From the NCBI GenBank assembly GCA_902778455.1, contig CACYXR010000001.1, positions 186,001 to 250,000 of the forward strand: a DNA stretch of 64,000 bases, in the 5' to 3' direction. The DNA comes from an uncultured Selenomonadaceae bacterium (GTDB taxonomy: Bacteria; Bacillota; Negativicutes; Selenomonadales; Selenomonadaceae). Numbering within the stretch: the first letter of the stretch is position 1; every line of letters begins with the position of its first letter. Both the position numbers and the translations under genes were made by a program. Below, piece after piece: positions 16,294-24,759 of the stretch. The notes under the pieces were generated by a model, which made no database searches, was not told the DNA's origin, and saw only the letters and a program-made list of their open reading frames with translations.

Positions 16294-17601
16294 TTGCCAA
16301 CAGTATCATTCATGACCTTGGGCTGCAAGGTAAATCAATTCGAAACGGAGACGATGGAAGGGCTTTTCCATCGGGCGGGGTACGAGACCGTCCCTTTCGG
16401 CGAAGCCGCGGACGTCTGCGTGATCAACACCTGCTCGGTGACGGCGCTGGGCGAGAAAAAATCGCGCCAGATCATCCGGCGGGCGCGCCGCGAAAACGAA
16501 AACGCGATCATCGTCGCGACGGGCTGCTACGCACAGCTTTCGCCGCAGGAATTGGCGAAGCTGGACGGCGTCCGTCTCGTCGTCGGCACGCGGGACCGGG
16601 CGCGCATCGTGGAGCTGGTCGAGCAGGCGGCGCGGGATGACGGCGTGATTTTCGACGTGGTTGACATCATGGCGGCGGACTCCTTCGAAGACATCCCCCT
16701 CTATGATACGCCGACGCGCACCCGCGCTTTTTTGAAAATACAGGAAGGCTGCGAAAATTTTTGCTCATTCTGCATTATCCCTTACGCGCGGGGGCCTCTC
16801 CGTTCGCGTCCGCCGGAAAGCGTCCGGCGCGAGGCGAAAAAACTCATCGACGCGGGATTCAAGGAACTCGTATTGACCGGCATCCATATCGGCGCTTACG
16901 GGCGTGATCTTGCGGAAAATGCAACGCTGGCGGACGCGGCGCGGGAAATATTGGCGCTGGGCGGCCTTTCGCGGCTGCGGCTCGGTTCGCTGGAATCGGT
17001 AGAATTGTCGGACGAGCTTTTCGCTTTGCTCCGGGACGAGCCGCGGCTCGCGAAGCATCTGCACCTGCCGCTTCAAGCCGGTTCCGACGCGATTCTTCAC
17101 GCGATGAACCGGCATTATGATACAGCGACATTTGCCCGGCTGCTGGAGAACGTCCGCCGGAATATCCCTGACGTTTCCGTCACCACCGACGTCATCGTGG
17201 GCTTTCCGGGGGAAACGGACGCGCTGTTCGAGGAAAGCCTCAATTTCGTTTCGCGGATGGGCTTCGCGAAAGTCCACGTCTTCCCCTATTCCCGCCGGGA
17301 AGGAACGCCCGCCGCGCGCATGGGCGGACAGCTTCCGACGGCGGTGAAAAAGGAGCGTGTGCGCCGCATGGAAGAGGCCGCCGAGGCGGCGGCAAAAGCC
17401 TGCCGCGAGCAAATTCTCGGCAGAACCGAAGACGTACTTTTCGAGACGGAAACGGAAGGTATATCGGACGGCCTGACAGGCGGATATTTCCGCGTCTACA
17501 CTGACGCGCCCGTAAAGCTCGGGGAGATTGCGCCCATGCGCCTGACGCGCCTTTACCGGGATGGGTTTTGGGCTGAAACGGAAGAATCAGGACTTATGTA
17601 G
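16294..17601 (+). CDS. mtaB: tRNA t6A37 methylthiotransferase
   Basis: The TTG at 16294 is preceded by GAGGGAG at a good distance and gives the family's usual start (MPTVSFMTLGCKVNQFET). The 435-residue protein has the N-terminal UPF0004 domain with its three cluster cysteines (LGCKVN, INTCSV, TGCYAQ) and a radical-SAM core with CENFCSFC at about residue 150. A TRAM-like C-terminal part follows. It makes ms2t6A at position 37 of ANN-decoding tRNAs using two iron-sulfur clusters. It is 22 bases from rsmE and probably belongs to the same operon. Confidence 0.95.
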   Translation: MPTVSFMTLGCKVNQFETETMEGLFHRAGYETVPFGEAADVCVINTCSVTALGEKKSRQIIRRARRENENAIIVATGCYAQLSPQELAKLDGVRLVVGTRDRARIVELVEQAARDDGVIFDVVDIMAADSFEDIPLYDTPTRTRAFLKIQEGCENFCSFCIIPYARGPLRSRPPESVRREAKKLIDAGFKELVLTGIHIGAYGRDLAENATLADAAREILALGGLSRLRLGSLESVELSDELFALLRDEPRLAKHLHLPLQAGSDAILHAMNRHYDTATFARLLENVRRNIPDVSVTTDVIVGFPGETDALFEESLNFVSRMGFAKVHVFPYSRREGTPAARMGGQLPTAVKKERVRRMEEAAEAAAKACREQILGRTEDVLFETETEGISDGLTGGYFRVYTDAPVKLGEIAPMRLTRLYRDGFWAETEESGLM

Positions 17602-17681
17602 GCTTATTGCAAACTTTTGATTTACAGCAGGATTTTTTCGTCGCATCAAGAAATAATATATATTGTGATTTTTAATACTAA

Positions 17682-17760
17682 TCTTCGACTAAAAAATACA
17701 ACATTTTTTAACCGAAGATACGCCTGCTTTGCAGGCTACAGCCGTGCCTACGGCACGGCT
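17682..17760. repeat. Cluster of hairpins in an AT-rich gap
   Basis: Three inverted repeats are packed here: 17682-17697 with 17703-17718 (16 bp, two mismatches, five-base loop), CCTGC-TTT-GCAGG near 17723, and AGCCGTGCC-TAC-GGCACGGCT at 17740-17760. The flanking 17602-17720 is far richer in AT than the genes around it. No T-run follows the last hairpin. It may be the structured end of a lost IS200/IS605-type element or an untranslated RNA; neither is proven. Confidence 0.6.
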
Positions 17761-17771
17761 GACGTCTCATA

Positions 17772-17815
17772 AATCACCGTAAGTAATTGACATTTCTAAC
17801 GGTGATTAGTATGAA
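17772..17815 (+). promoter_or_regulatory. Promoter of the HIT gene with a flanking inverted repeat
   Basis: TTGACA at 17787-17792 and TATGAA at 17810-17815 are 17 bases apart. A perfect nine-base inverted repeat, AATCACCGT at 17772-17780 and ACGGTGATT at 17799-17807, brackets the -35 box and enters the spacer. This is the layout of a repressor operator. The regulator is unknown. Confidence 0.6.
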
Positions 17816-17849
17816 AACTTCCCGTTTTCTGCGGAAGGAGGGAAAACGA

Positions 17850-18194
17850 ATGGCTGACTGCATTTTCTGCAAGATTGCGTCCGGGGAGATTCCCTCGACG
17901 ATGGTGTATGAGGACGACATGGTGGCTGCTTTCAAGGATTTGGAGCCCCAGGCGCCGACCCACGTCCTGATCATCCCGAAGAAGCACGTCGTCAGCGCCG
18001 CCGAATTGGGCGACGGCGACCGGGAGCTTGCCGCGCACATCTTCTGCGACGTCGTGCCGAAGCTGGCAAAGGAACTGAAACTTTCCAAAGGCTTCCGCGT
18101 CGTCACCAACGCAGGCGAGGACGGCGGGCAAACCGTCATGCATCTGCATTTCCATCTGCTGGGCGGACGATCCATGCAATGGCCTCCGGGTTAA
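17850..18194 (+). CDS. HIT-family nucleotide hydrolase
   Basis: The ATG at 17850 follows GGAGGG and gives the typical start MADCIFCKIASGEIPS; a longer frame from 17787 overlaps the promoter. The 114-residue protein has the HIT triad as HLHFHLLGG near the C-terminus and the conserved HVLIIPKKH. HinT-like proteins hydrolyse adenosine 5'-phosphoramidates in the cytosol. It sits between mtaB and rpsU, as in other Firmicutes, but has its own promoter. Confidence 0.93.
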   Translation: MADCIFCKIASGEIPSTMVYEDDMVAAFKDLEPQAPTHVLIIPKKHVVSAAELGDGDRELAAHIFCDVVPKLAKELKLSKGFRVVTNAGEDGGQTVMHLHFHLLGGRSMQWPPG

Positions 18195-18205
18195 TGTGTT
18201 TTTAA

Positions 18206-18234
18206 TTGACGTTTTTCGTCCTATCGTGTATAAT
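18206..18234 (+). promoter_or_regulatory. Sigma-70 promoter of rpsU
   Basis: TTGACG at 18206-18211 and TATAAT at 18229-18234 have a 17-base spacer. It is one of the strongest promoters in the window, fitting a ribosomal protein gene. Confidence 0.9.
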
Positions 18235-18307
18235 ATTCTAGCGTGATTCTCTTTTGAGAATTTACACAAAATTTGTAGCCCCAACATATTTGGAGGGGGG
18301 GATAACC

Positions 18308-18490
18308 ATGGCAAACGAGATCAAGGTCGGCAAGAACGAGAGCATCGACAGCGCGCTTCGTCGTTTCAAGCGTATGTCGCAAAAAGCCGGTACGTTAGCC
18401 GAAGTCCGTAAACGCGAGCACTACGAGAAACCGAGCGTACGCCGCAAGAAAAAGTCGGAAGCTGCGCGCAAGCGCAAGTTTAGGGCATAA
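18308..18490 (+). CDS. rpsU: 30S ribosomal protein bS21
   Basis: The ATG at 18308 follows the very strong site GGAGGGGGG. The 60-residue product (starting [12 protein letters not shown], ending AARKRKFRA) is highly basic and has the bS21 pattern [25 protein letters not shown]. It is a normal length for the family. bS21 helps the 30S subunit engage mRNA. It is followed after 12 bases by yqeY, the usual Firmicute partner. Confidence 0.97.
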   Translation: MANEIKVGKNESIDSALRRFKRMSQKAGTLAEVRKREHYEKPSVRRKKKSEAARKRKFRA

Positions 18491-18502
18491 GGGGTCTTCA
18501 AT

Positions 18503-18955
18503 GTGTCGCTGAAGGAAAAACTCACTGCGGACATGAAGGACGCCATGAAGGCGAAGGAAGCCGGCAAACAGCGGCTTTCCGTCATCCGCCTTGTGCGCGG
18601 CGCGGTTCGCCAGCTTGAAATCGACGGCAAAAAGGAGCTTGGCGACGAGGATGTGCTCGGCGTCATCAGCAAGGAAGTCAAGCAGCGCCGTGATTCCATC
18701 GAGGATTTCAAAAAAGGCGGACGCGACGACCTCGTGACCGAGGCGGAAGCGGAGATCGCAATCCTGATGGAATATCTGCCGCAGCAGCTTTCGGAAGACG
18801 AAGTACGGGGCCTTGTCAAGGAGGCCATCGCCGCAAGCGGCGCGGCTTCGCCGAAAGACATGGGCAAGGTCATGAAGGAGCTCATGCCGAAGGTCAAGGG
18901 CCGCGCGGACGGCAAGCTGGTCAATGAAATCGTGAAAGAACTTCTGGCGCAGTAA
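18503..18955 (+). CDS. yqeY: GatB/YqeY domain protein
   Basis: The start is GTG at 18503; the ATG two bases earlier meets a stop after three codons. The 150-residue protein starts MSLKEKLTADMKDAMKAKE and has the conserved YqeY patterns RLSVIRLVRGAV, EYLPQQLSEDEV and KDMGKVMKELMPKVKGRADG. The domain is shared with the tail of GatB and is thought to bind tRNA; the free-standing protein's exact task is not established. It is co-transcribed with rpsU and ends before a terminator. Confidence 0.93.
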   Translation: MSLKEKLTADMKDAMKAKEAGKQRLSVIRLVRGAVRQLEIDGKKELGDEDVLGVISKEVKQRRDSIEDFKKGGRDDLVTEAEAEIAILMEYLPQQLSEDEVRGLVKEAIAASGAASPKDMGKVMKELMPKVKGRADGKLVNEIVKELLAQ

Positions 18956-18976
18956 GCAAAGCAAACGGAACACGAA

Positions 18977-19013
18977 AAACCGACGTCTTCGGGCGTCGGT
19001 TTCTTATTTTTTA
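18977..19013 (+). terminator. Rho-independent terminator of rpsU-yqeY
   Basis: AAACCGACG and CGTCGGTTT form a nine-base-pair stem with an eight-base loop, followed by a T-rich tail. Confidence 0.88.
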
Positions 19014-19125
19014 GGCGAGGTTCGTTTTAATGCAGATTTAATGTTTTTCTCATACAACCCCAAGACAAAACGAATAAAATACAATCGGAACAGGAAAGGA
19101 GAATGCGACGAAGGAGGCGTTCGGA

Positions 19126-20394
19126 ATGAGGATACTTATCCGGGCGCTCCTGGTCGCGCTTTTTTTTATTTCCTGGCACGCGGCGGCTTTCGCCTATGGC
19201 GGTCTCTGGATAGCGCGGGGCGCGACCCTTCCCGCGATGAAAAAGCTGGTGCTGTTCCCGATGAGCATATCGGACGACCTCAACGAATTCGCGATAAACG
19301 GGGACGAAAATTCCGCCGTGTTCCGGCAGAACGACTATCTGCACCGCCGCCTCAGCAAAAAACTCAAAGACACGAATTTTTTGCGGCTCGCGCCCGATAT
19401 CGGCGAGCAGCGAATCCGTGAGAACATCGCGCCGTTCGCCGCCTTGCTGGCTCCCACGGCAAACGCGTCGAAACGGGCGGCGGAGGTTCACCAGCTGACG
19501 ATGGCAGACGGCTATCTCGTACCGCATTTCCGTGAAAATTGGGTGCGCATCGACATTTCCCCGGAAACGGCATTCCATTTCACGCTGCGCTCATGGACGG
19601 AGCGGCGCGACGAGAAAGGCACCCGCGTGACAAAGGATTATTCTTATCCCGTCACCCACATCGTTCCAGAGAAGAAGATGGAATTCCGCATCATGGACGT
19701 CGATTACACGCTGTACGACAAGGCGGGGCATGAAATCCTTTCCTTCGAGAACAGCGACAGAAAATATTTCGCCGACCCCGTTTCGATGTACAAGGATTTG
19801 GCGGAGGAATTCGCGGACGTGCTGAAGGCGGCGCGCAAAGGAAAATTCCGGCTGAAAAAAACGGACGAAAAAGCTGTCCCGATCGCCATTTCACGGATTT
19901 CCCTGCCGGAAGACATGGCGGAGGATACGTTGAGAGAGCGGGCCATCCGCTTTGCCTTTTCCGATGAAATGCGCAGGCAGGACCGGCTCCGCTTCGACAG
20001 CGCCTCGCCCAGGCTTCTCGTCGATATGCGCATTGAGCGCTGCGAGCTCGTGCCGACCTGGCACCCGCCGACGGCGTGGGTGACGACCAGCTCGACGACC
20101 CACGACGAATCGTGGACTGACAAGCAGGGCAAACGGCACGAGGTCAAGCGCACCGAATACACCCAATCCGTCAGCCACGCCTTCGGATATTACAGCTACC
20201 ACGCTGTCGTGGAAGGCAGCCTCTCCCTGACGGACGCAAGAAACGGCGCGGTGCTCCTGCGAAAATCCATCGCCGAGACGGATGACAAGAAAATCGACGC
20301 TTGCCGCCACGCGTTTCGTGAGTTCTGCAAGGAGGTTGCGAAGTATGTCAGGAAAAGCGGGCTGGGAAAAGCGGCAGAAGATCCGAATCTCTGA
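19126..20394 (+). CDS. Exported protein of unknown function, 422 residues
   Basis: AAGGAGG precedes the ATG. A signal peptide (MRILIRALLVALFFISWHAA, cut near AFA) leads into a long soluble domain. I do not recognise the family. The region MKKLVLFPMSISDDLNE and the later LLVDMRIERCELVPTWHPPTAW recall the beta-strands of periplasmic proteins that bind other envelope components, and a Tyr-rich stretch near 340-365 is notable. No catalytic motif is visible. It stands alone between terminators of the yqeY and ligA units, so it is probably a single-gene transcript. Confidence 0.75.
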   Translation: MRILIRALLVALFFISWHAAAFAYGGLWIARGATLPAMKKLVLFPMSISDDLNEFAINGDENSAVFRQNDYLHRRLSKKLKDTNFLRLAPDIGEQRIRENIAPFAALLAPTANASKRAAEVHQLTMADGYLVPHFRENWVRIDISPETAFHFTLRSWTERRDEKGTRVTKDYSYPVTHIVPEKKMEFRIMDVDYTLYDKAGHEILSFENSDRKYFADPVSMYKDLAEEFADVLKAARKGKFRLKKTDEKAVPIAISRISLPEDMAEDTLRERAIRFAFSDEMRRQDRLRFDSASPRLLVDMRIERCELVPTWHPPTAWVTTSSTTHDESWTDKQGKRHEVKRTEYTQSVSHAFGYYSYHAVVEGSLSLTDARNGAVLLRKSIAETDDKKIDACRHAFREFCKEVAKYVRKSGLGKAAEDPNL

Positions 20395-20494
20395 TATGAA
20401 AGGCCGAAATAACGGAAATCAATACGCCCGTCGTCAAGCCGTAAACAAATCCGCCGCTTCTTGCAGGTAAAAAATGGATAATATCTGCTAAACA

Positions 20495-20524
20495 AAAACG
20501 CTCCGCTGATTCGCGGAGCGTTTT
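20495..20524. terminator. Bidirectional terminator between the exported protein and ligA
   Basis: AAAACGCTCCGC and CGCGGAGCGTTTT pair around a short loop, with T-runs readable on both strands. It serves the two convergent genes. Confidence 0.85.
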
Positions 20525-20544
20525 CGTGTATCCGTATGCAGGAG

Positions 20545-22515
20545 TCAGCCGTTTTCCAATATCCCCGCGAGTTCGGTTTCCCCGATGACTTGCGTGCCGA
20601 GTTCGCGGGCTTTTTTTGCCTTCGTGCTTTGGGAGTCTTTCGATTCGCAGAGCAGATAGTCGGTGTTTTTCGAGACGCTGCCCGTGACCTTGTGGCCTTT
20701 CGCTTCCAGCTCCGCCTTGATTTCGTCCCGCGGGCGGGAAAGTTTTCCGGTGATCACGAAGGTCAGGGATTTGCCCGTCGCTGATTTTTCGCCGCTTTCG
20801 GCAGGCAGCTCGTAGACAGTGGGCGTGATCTGTTCACGCAGAGCGCGGAATGCGTTGGTGAACGTCTCGCCCTGCAAGATTGCCGCCAGCGTTTCGCCAA
20901 TGCCGTCGATGGCGGTCAGCTCGTCTTTTTTCGTCTCGTCGGAAAGGGCGGCGAAAAGAGCGTCGGCGGTATGGTAACGGCGCATCAGCGCGCCGCCGAC
21001 GGTCAGACCGACGCCGGGCACGCAGCAGGCGGCGACGAAATGCGCGAGATCGCAGGCGGCTCTTGCCCTTTGCACGGCTTCGTAAAGCGACGCGGCGGAT
21101 TTCTCGGCGAAGCCCGGAAGCGTCCTGAAATCCTCAACCGTCAGACGGAAAATATCCCACGGCGCGGCGATTTTCGGTTTTGTTTCGCCCGCCGCGCCGG
21201 TCAATTTCCGAGCGGTCATGACCGAGAGCCCGTCGATGGCCAGCAGCCTGCGGCTGCCGAGATAGGCGACGGCCTGGGCCAGCTTCTCGGCGCAGGCGTC
21301 GTTCGGACAGTATAGCTCGATCTGCTCGTCTTCGGGAATGTCGGGGATCGCCGTTTCGAGACGGCGGCTTGCGAGAGCCGCGCCGCAGGCAGGGCAGACG
21401 GTCGGGCGCGCAAAGGGCGCGGGCGGCGTTTCCTGCCCGAAGTTTTGAATGACCTGCGGGATGATTTCGTTGGCTTTTTCCACCAGCACGGCGTCGCCGG
21501 GGTGCAGCGCGAGGCGGCGGACGTTGGCCCAGTTGTGCAGGCTCGCTTTCGAGACGGTGGTGCCGTCCAGCTCGACCTCGTCGAAGACAGCCACCGGTGT
21601 CAGGCTGTCGCGGCCGACCTGCCAGACGATTTCCCGCAGCGCGGTCTTCGCTTGGTCGGGACGGAACTTCACCGCCACGGCGTTGGAATTGTGATGGTTC
21701 GTGCCGCCGAAGCGCGCGAGGCTGCCCGCCTCGGCGTTTTTGACCACGACGCCGTCAATCGGCACGCCATCGTGAAGATGTTCTTCGTAAAATCTTTCGA
21801 TGGCGGCGATTTCAGCTTCAACGCTTTCCGCGCCGCCCGCAGACGCCACCTCGAAGGAGGTCTTCTCACGGAGCATCGCCAGCTTCTCCGGCTCGGCGAC
21901 GTCAAGCGTGGGAATGTCGTACACCATGTAGCGCAGGCGGTCGAGATAAACGCTGCGCTCCTTGTTCCGCAAAATGCCTGCCGCCGCGTTGCGCGGATTG
22001 CGGAAAAGCTCCTCCCCCGCCGCCTCGCGCTCGGCGTTGATGGCGGAAAAGGTCGCCACGTCCATGAACACTTCGCCGCGCACAGCTTCGCCGGTGCGGT
22101 TCACGCCGCCGGTTTCATACTTTTTGATGAAGGCCGGGAGCACTTCGCCAATCTTGCCGTCGCCGCGGGTGACGAAGGTACAGGAGCCGTCGGCCTTCGG
22201 ATAGGCGACTACCGTCAGCCCGTCCAGCTTCGGCTCATGAAGCACCGGCCAAAGACGGCGCAGCTCGGTTTCCAGTTTTCCCCTCTCTTCATCGAATTTT
22301 ACCTTCGCGAGGCTGATGACCGGCACGGTATGGCGGAATTTTGAGAAGGCCGCCGCCGCTTCCCCCGGTACATAGTCGAGATCGGCGGCGCCGTATTTCG
22401 CGATATAGTCGGCGCGCAGCCGGTCGTATTCGCTGTCCGTCATCACCGGCGTGTCGGAATCGTAATAGGCGGCGTCCGCCGCCTTGATCGCGGCTAGATG
22501 TTCTTCCCGCGTCAT
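20545..22515 (-). CDS. ligA: NAD-dependent DNA ligase
   Basis: The start at 22515 overlaps the upstream stop (TGATG) and gives the family start MTREEHLAAIKAADAAYY. The 656-residue protein has the NAD-binding Ia region (SDTPVMTDSEYDRL), the adenylated Lys96 in EPKLDGLT, an OB fold, a four-cysteine zinc finger (CPACG...CPNDAC) near residue 400, helix-hairpin-helix repeats and a C-terminal BRCT domain. The length is slightly below the usual 665-680. It seals nicks in replication and repair using NAD. Translation is probably coupled to the small gene before it. Confidence 0.95.
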   Translation of the reverse strand: MTREEHLAAIKAADAAYYDSDTPVMTDSEYDRLRADYIAKYGAADLDYVPGEAAAAFSKFRHTVPVISLAKVKFDEERGKLETELRRLWPVLHEPKLDGLTVVAYPKADGSCTFVTRGDGKIGEVLPAFIKKYETGGVNRTGEAVRGEVFMDVATFSAINAEREAAGEELFRNPRNAAAGILRNKERSVYLDRLRYMVYDIPTLDVAEPEKLAMLREKTSFEVASAGGAESVEAEIAAIERFYEEHLHDGVPIDGVVVKNAEAGSLARFGGTNHHNSNAVAVKFRPDQAKTALREIVWQVGRDSLTPVAVFDEVELDGTTVSKASLHNWANVRRLALHPGDAVLVEKANEIIPQVIQNFGQETPPAPFARPTVCPACGAALASRRLETAIPDIPEDEQIELYCPNDACAEKLAQAVAYLGSRRLLAIDGLSVMTARKLTGAAGETKPKIAAPWDIFRLTVEDFRTLPGFAEKSAASLYEAVQRARAACDLAHFVAACCVPGVGLTVGGALMRRYHTADALFAALSDETKKDELTAIDGIGETLAAILQGETFTNAFRALREQITPTVYELPAESGEKSATGKSLTFVITGKLSRPRDEIKAELEAKGHKVTGSVSKNTDYLLCESKDSQSTKAKKARELGTQVIGETELAGILENG

Positions 22516-22787
22516 CACAAAGCCCCGATGCCCTGCAGGAGCCCTTCGCTGAGCTTGTTGAGGCGCTCCTTCGCGGACATTTCCTCGGCCCAAAACTCAT
22601 CCGGCTGTTTTTTTACACGCATGGCCAGCTTCGCCTTCGCCGCGTCCATGGCCTCGCGCTCTTTGGGCGTGAATGCGATACCCTTCCGACGAAGCTTGAT
22701 CTCCGTCTCCTCCGCCCATACGGTCAAAAGCGAAATGCACTCGGCGCGCAGCGCCTCGATGGTTTCCGGTGTGATCTTCTTTTCCAT
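22515..22787 (-). CDS. Unknown 90-residue protein coupled to ligA
   Basis: CAGGAGGTAAGTC precedes the ATG at 22787. The product is highly charged, helical and soluble, starting MEKKITPETIEALRAECISL; I do not recognise it. Its stop overlaps the ligA start by one base. In related genomes small helical proteins often precede ligA, where pcrA would sit in Bacillus, but no function can be read here. Confidence 0.75.
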   Translation of the reverse strand: MEKKITPETIEALRAECISLLTVWAEETEIKLRRKGIAFTPKEREAMDAAKAKLAMRVKKQPDEFWAEEMSAKERLNKLSEGLLQGIGAL

Positions 22788-22829
22788 GACTTACCTCCTG
22801 AAAACTTTCTTTCTTGGCTTTCCTTATTA

Positions 22830-22857
22830 TTTTATCACGATGCGGGAGCTTGAAAAA
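22830..22857 (-). promoter_or_regulatory. Promoter of the ligA operon
   Basis: On the minus strand TTTTCA (22857-22852) and TAAAAT (22835-22830) are 16 bases apart and lie just upstream of the 90-residue gene. Confidence 0.6.
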
Positions 22858-22895
22858 GGAAAATTGTTTTTCGTTTACTAATTATATTTTTACGG

Positions 22896-22924
22896 TTGAC
22901 CAAAGAAACGCATATCGTTATAAT
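22896..22924 (+). promoter_or_regulatory. Sigma-70 promoter of the bioY operon
   Basis: TTGACC at 22896-22901 and TATAAT at 22919-22924 are 17 bases apart. In Bacillus the matching operon is repressed by BirA, but I see no clear BirA dyad here. Confidence 0.85.
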
Positions 22925-22933
22925 AGGAAAGCG

Positions 22934-23045
22934 TTAAGGAATCACTGAATAAGTCCCTCCGCGCTTCTGCCGGGTCTTTTTCCGACTGTCGTTGTCAAAT
23001 CCCTCTCGACGTAGCGATGCTACGCCTTCGAGGGCTTTTCCACAA
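22934..23045. repeat. MITE-like repeat, copy in the bioY leader
   Basis: It begins TTAAGGAATCACTGAATAAG, sharing 20 bases with the copy at 35804, and has the same internal palindrome type (CGTAGCGATGCTACG). The right terminal inverted repeat is missing, so this copy is incomplete. It starts about ten bases after the -10 box and ends about 15 bases before bioY, so it forms nearly the whole 5' leader. Confidence 0.7.
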
Positions 23046-23059
23046 AGGAGTTTTTTCTC

Positions 23060-23602
23060 ATGAACGAACAACATTTTTCGGCGCGGGCCGTGACGAAGAT
23101 TGCGCTTTGCGTGGCGTTCTGCTGCGTGACGGCCTGGTTCTCGTTTCCGCTGCCGTTCACGCCAGGGCTGGTGACCGCGCTGACGATGGCGCTGGGGCTG
23201 GCGGCGTTCGTATTGACGCCGAAGGAGACGTTTGTCGCGGTGTCGGTCTATCTGCTGCTCGGGATTTGCGGCCTGCCGGTGTTTACGGGAGGCACGTCGG
23301 GACTGGGGCGGATCCTCGGGCCGACCGGAGGATTCTGGATCGTTTGGCTGCTCGTCTATCCGCTGGTCAGCGCGCTGAAGGGCGCGACGCCTAATTTCCG
23401 CCGTTACGCGCTGGTGGATATCGTGGTCGGCATGCCGCTGACGTATTTGGGCGGTATGGCGTCGATGATGCTCGTGCTGGATATCACACTCTGGCAGGCG
23501 GTGATGATGGCGGTAGTGCCGTTCATTCCCGGCGACATCCTCAAATGCCTTGCGGCGGCGGCTCTCGGCGTGCGCGTCAATAACATGCTGGAGACCGTCT
23601 GA
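23060..23602 (+). CDS. bioY: Biotin ECF transporter substrate-binding subunit BioY
   Basis: AAAGGAG precedes the ATG. The 180-residue protein has five to six hydrophobic helices and the BioY signature GICGLPVFTGGTSGLGRILGP followed by TGGF. BioY binds biotin in the membrane and works alone or with a shared EcfAT energising module, which is not encoded here. The gene overlaps the thiolase start (TGATG) and heads an operon like yhfU-yhfT-yhfS of Bacillus, in a different order. Confidence 0.92.
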   Translation: MNEQHFSARAVTKIALCVAFCCVTAWFSFPLPFTPGLVTALTMALGLAAFVLTPKETFVAVSVYLLLGICGLPVFTGGTSGLGRILGPTGGFWIVWLLVYPLVSALKGATPNFRRYALVDIVVGMPLTYLGGMASMMLVLDITLWQAVMMAVVPFIPGDILKCLAAAALGVRVNNMLETV

Positions 23603-24759
23603 TGGAGAACGTCTATGTGCTCGGCGCGCTTCGGACGCCGATCGTGACGAAGAACGGGAAATTCAAGACTATACCCGCCGAAGAATTGGGCGCGGCAGTC
23701 ATGCGCGCTTTGTTGAAGCAATTTCCCGACGCGGCGCAAACTCTTTCCGCCGTAATCGGCGGCAACGCCGTCGGCACGGGCGGGAATATTACGCGGCTCG
23801 CGGCGCTGACGGCGGGAATTCCCGATTCCGTGCCCGCATGGACCGTCGATATGCAGTGCGCTTCGGCGGCGGCGGCTCTCGCGGCCGCGTATCGCGTGAT
23901 TGCCTGCGGCGAGGGCGAGGTCTGTCTCGCGGGCGGCATGGAAAGCTCGTCGCTTCAGCCGCTCCGGGTTTATGACAAAAAAGACGCACGCTATTCAAAA
24001 ACGCGGTCAGGTGACGGCGCGTACTACACGGCGCAGTTTGCTCCCGGCGACCTAGACCCGCAGACGATGCTTCGCGGCGCGGAGCGCGTGGCTAAAGCCG
24101 AAAACATCACAAAAGCGGGGCTCGACGCATGGGCGATCGAGAGCCATCAGCGTGCGGCGGCGGCGCAGAAAAAGGGCGTTTTGCGCCCTTTTCTTGTTTC
24201 TGTGAACGGCGTCGACGAAGACGACGGAATACGTCCGCGCATGAACCAAAAGCTGCTTGATCGTCTGCCGCGCCTTTTCGGAGCGGACAGCGTGACGACG
24301 GCGGGAACCTCCTGCCTGATCAACGACGGCGCGGCGTTTGCGCTCCTGGTCGGTGAAAGCTGGCTCAGCAAACATCCGGGCGTTCATCCCGCCGCTCGAA
24401 TCGTCGCCGCGCAGGCGATGGGCGGCGCGCCCGACGAAAGCCCCCGGGGCGCCATGCGGACGGCGGAAGCGCTGCTTTCGCGGCTCGGCAAGAGGATGGA
24501 CGAAATGGCGGCGATCGAGTTCAACGAAGCCTTCGCGGTCATCGACGTACTGTTTGAACAAAAATATCCCGAGCTTGTTTCCCGATACAACACGTTGGGC
24601 GGCGCGCTGGCTTACGGTCACCCTTACGGCGCGTCCGGCGCGATCCTGCTCGTGCATTTGCTGTCGGCGCTGGAAAACGCGGGCGGCGGCTTCGGGCTGC
24701 TTTCCATCGCCGGGGCCGGCGGCATGGGCGAAGCGCTGCTTCTGGAGATGACGCCATGA
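23602..24759 (+). CDS. Thiolase-family protein (YhfS-like) lacking the C-terminal catalytic Cys
   Basis: The 385-residue protein begins ENVYVLGALRTPIVTKNGKF and has the acyl-carrying Cys86 (DMQCASAAA), NEAFAV, and His340 in GGALAYGHPYGASGA. In typical thiolases the last motif is CxGGGxGxA, where Cys acts as the base; here it reads AGAGGMGEA, with Ala instead of Cys. It may therefore do a condensation with altered chemistry or another acyl transfer. It is translationally coupled to bioY and to the next gene. In Bacillus the matching yhfS gene is in the BirA regulon, which suggests a link to biotin or pimelate supply. Confidence 0.85.
   Translation: MENVYVLGALRTPIVTKNGKFKTIPAEELGAAVMRALLKQFPDAAQTLSAVIGGNAVGTGGNITRLAALTAGIPDSVPAWTVDMQCASAAAALAAAYRVIACGEGEVCLAGGMESSSLQPLRVYDKKDARYSKTRSGDGAYYTAQFAPGDLDPQTMLRGAERVAKAENITKAGLDAWAIESHQRAAAAQKKGVLRPFLVSVNGVDEDDGIRPRMNQKLLDRLPRLFGADSVTTAGTSCLINDGAAFALLVGESWLSKHPGVHPAARIVAAQAMGGAPDESPRGAMRTAEALLSRLGKRMDEMAAIEFNEAFAVIDVLFEQKYPELVSRYNTLGGALAYGHPYGASGAILLVHLLSALENAGGGFGLLSIAGAGGMGEALLLEMTP

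Noticed and set aside
22861..23059. BirA operator or biotin-responsive site before bioY
   Set aside because: No convincing inverted repeat of the BirA type was found; the region is occupied by the promoter and the MITE-like repeat.
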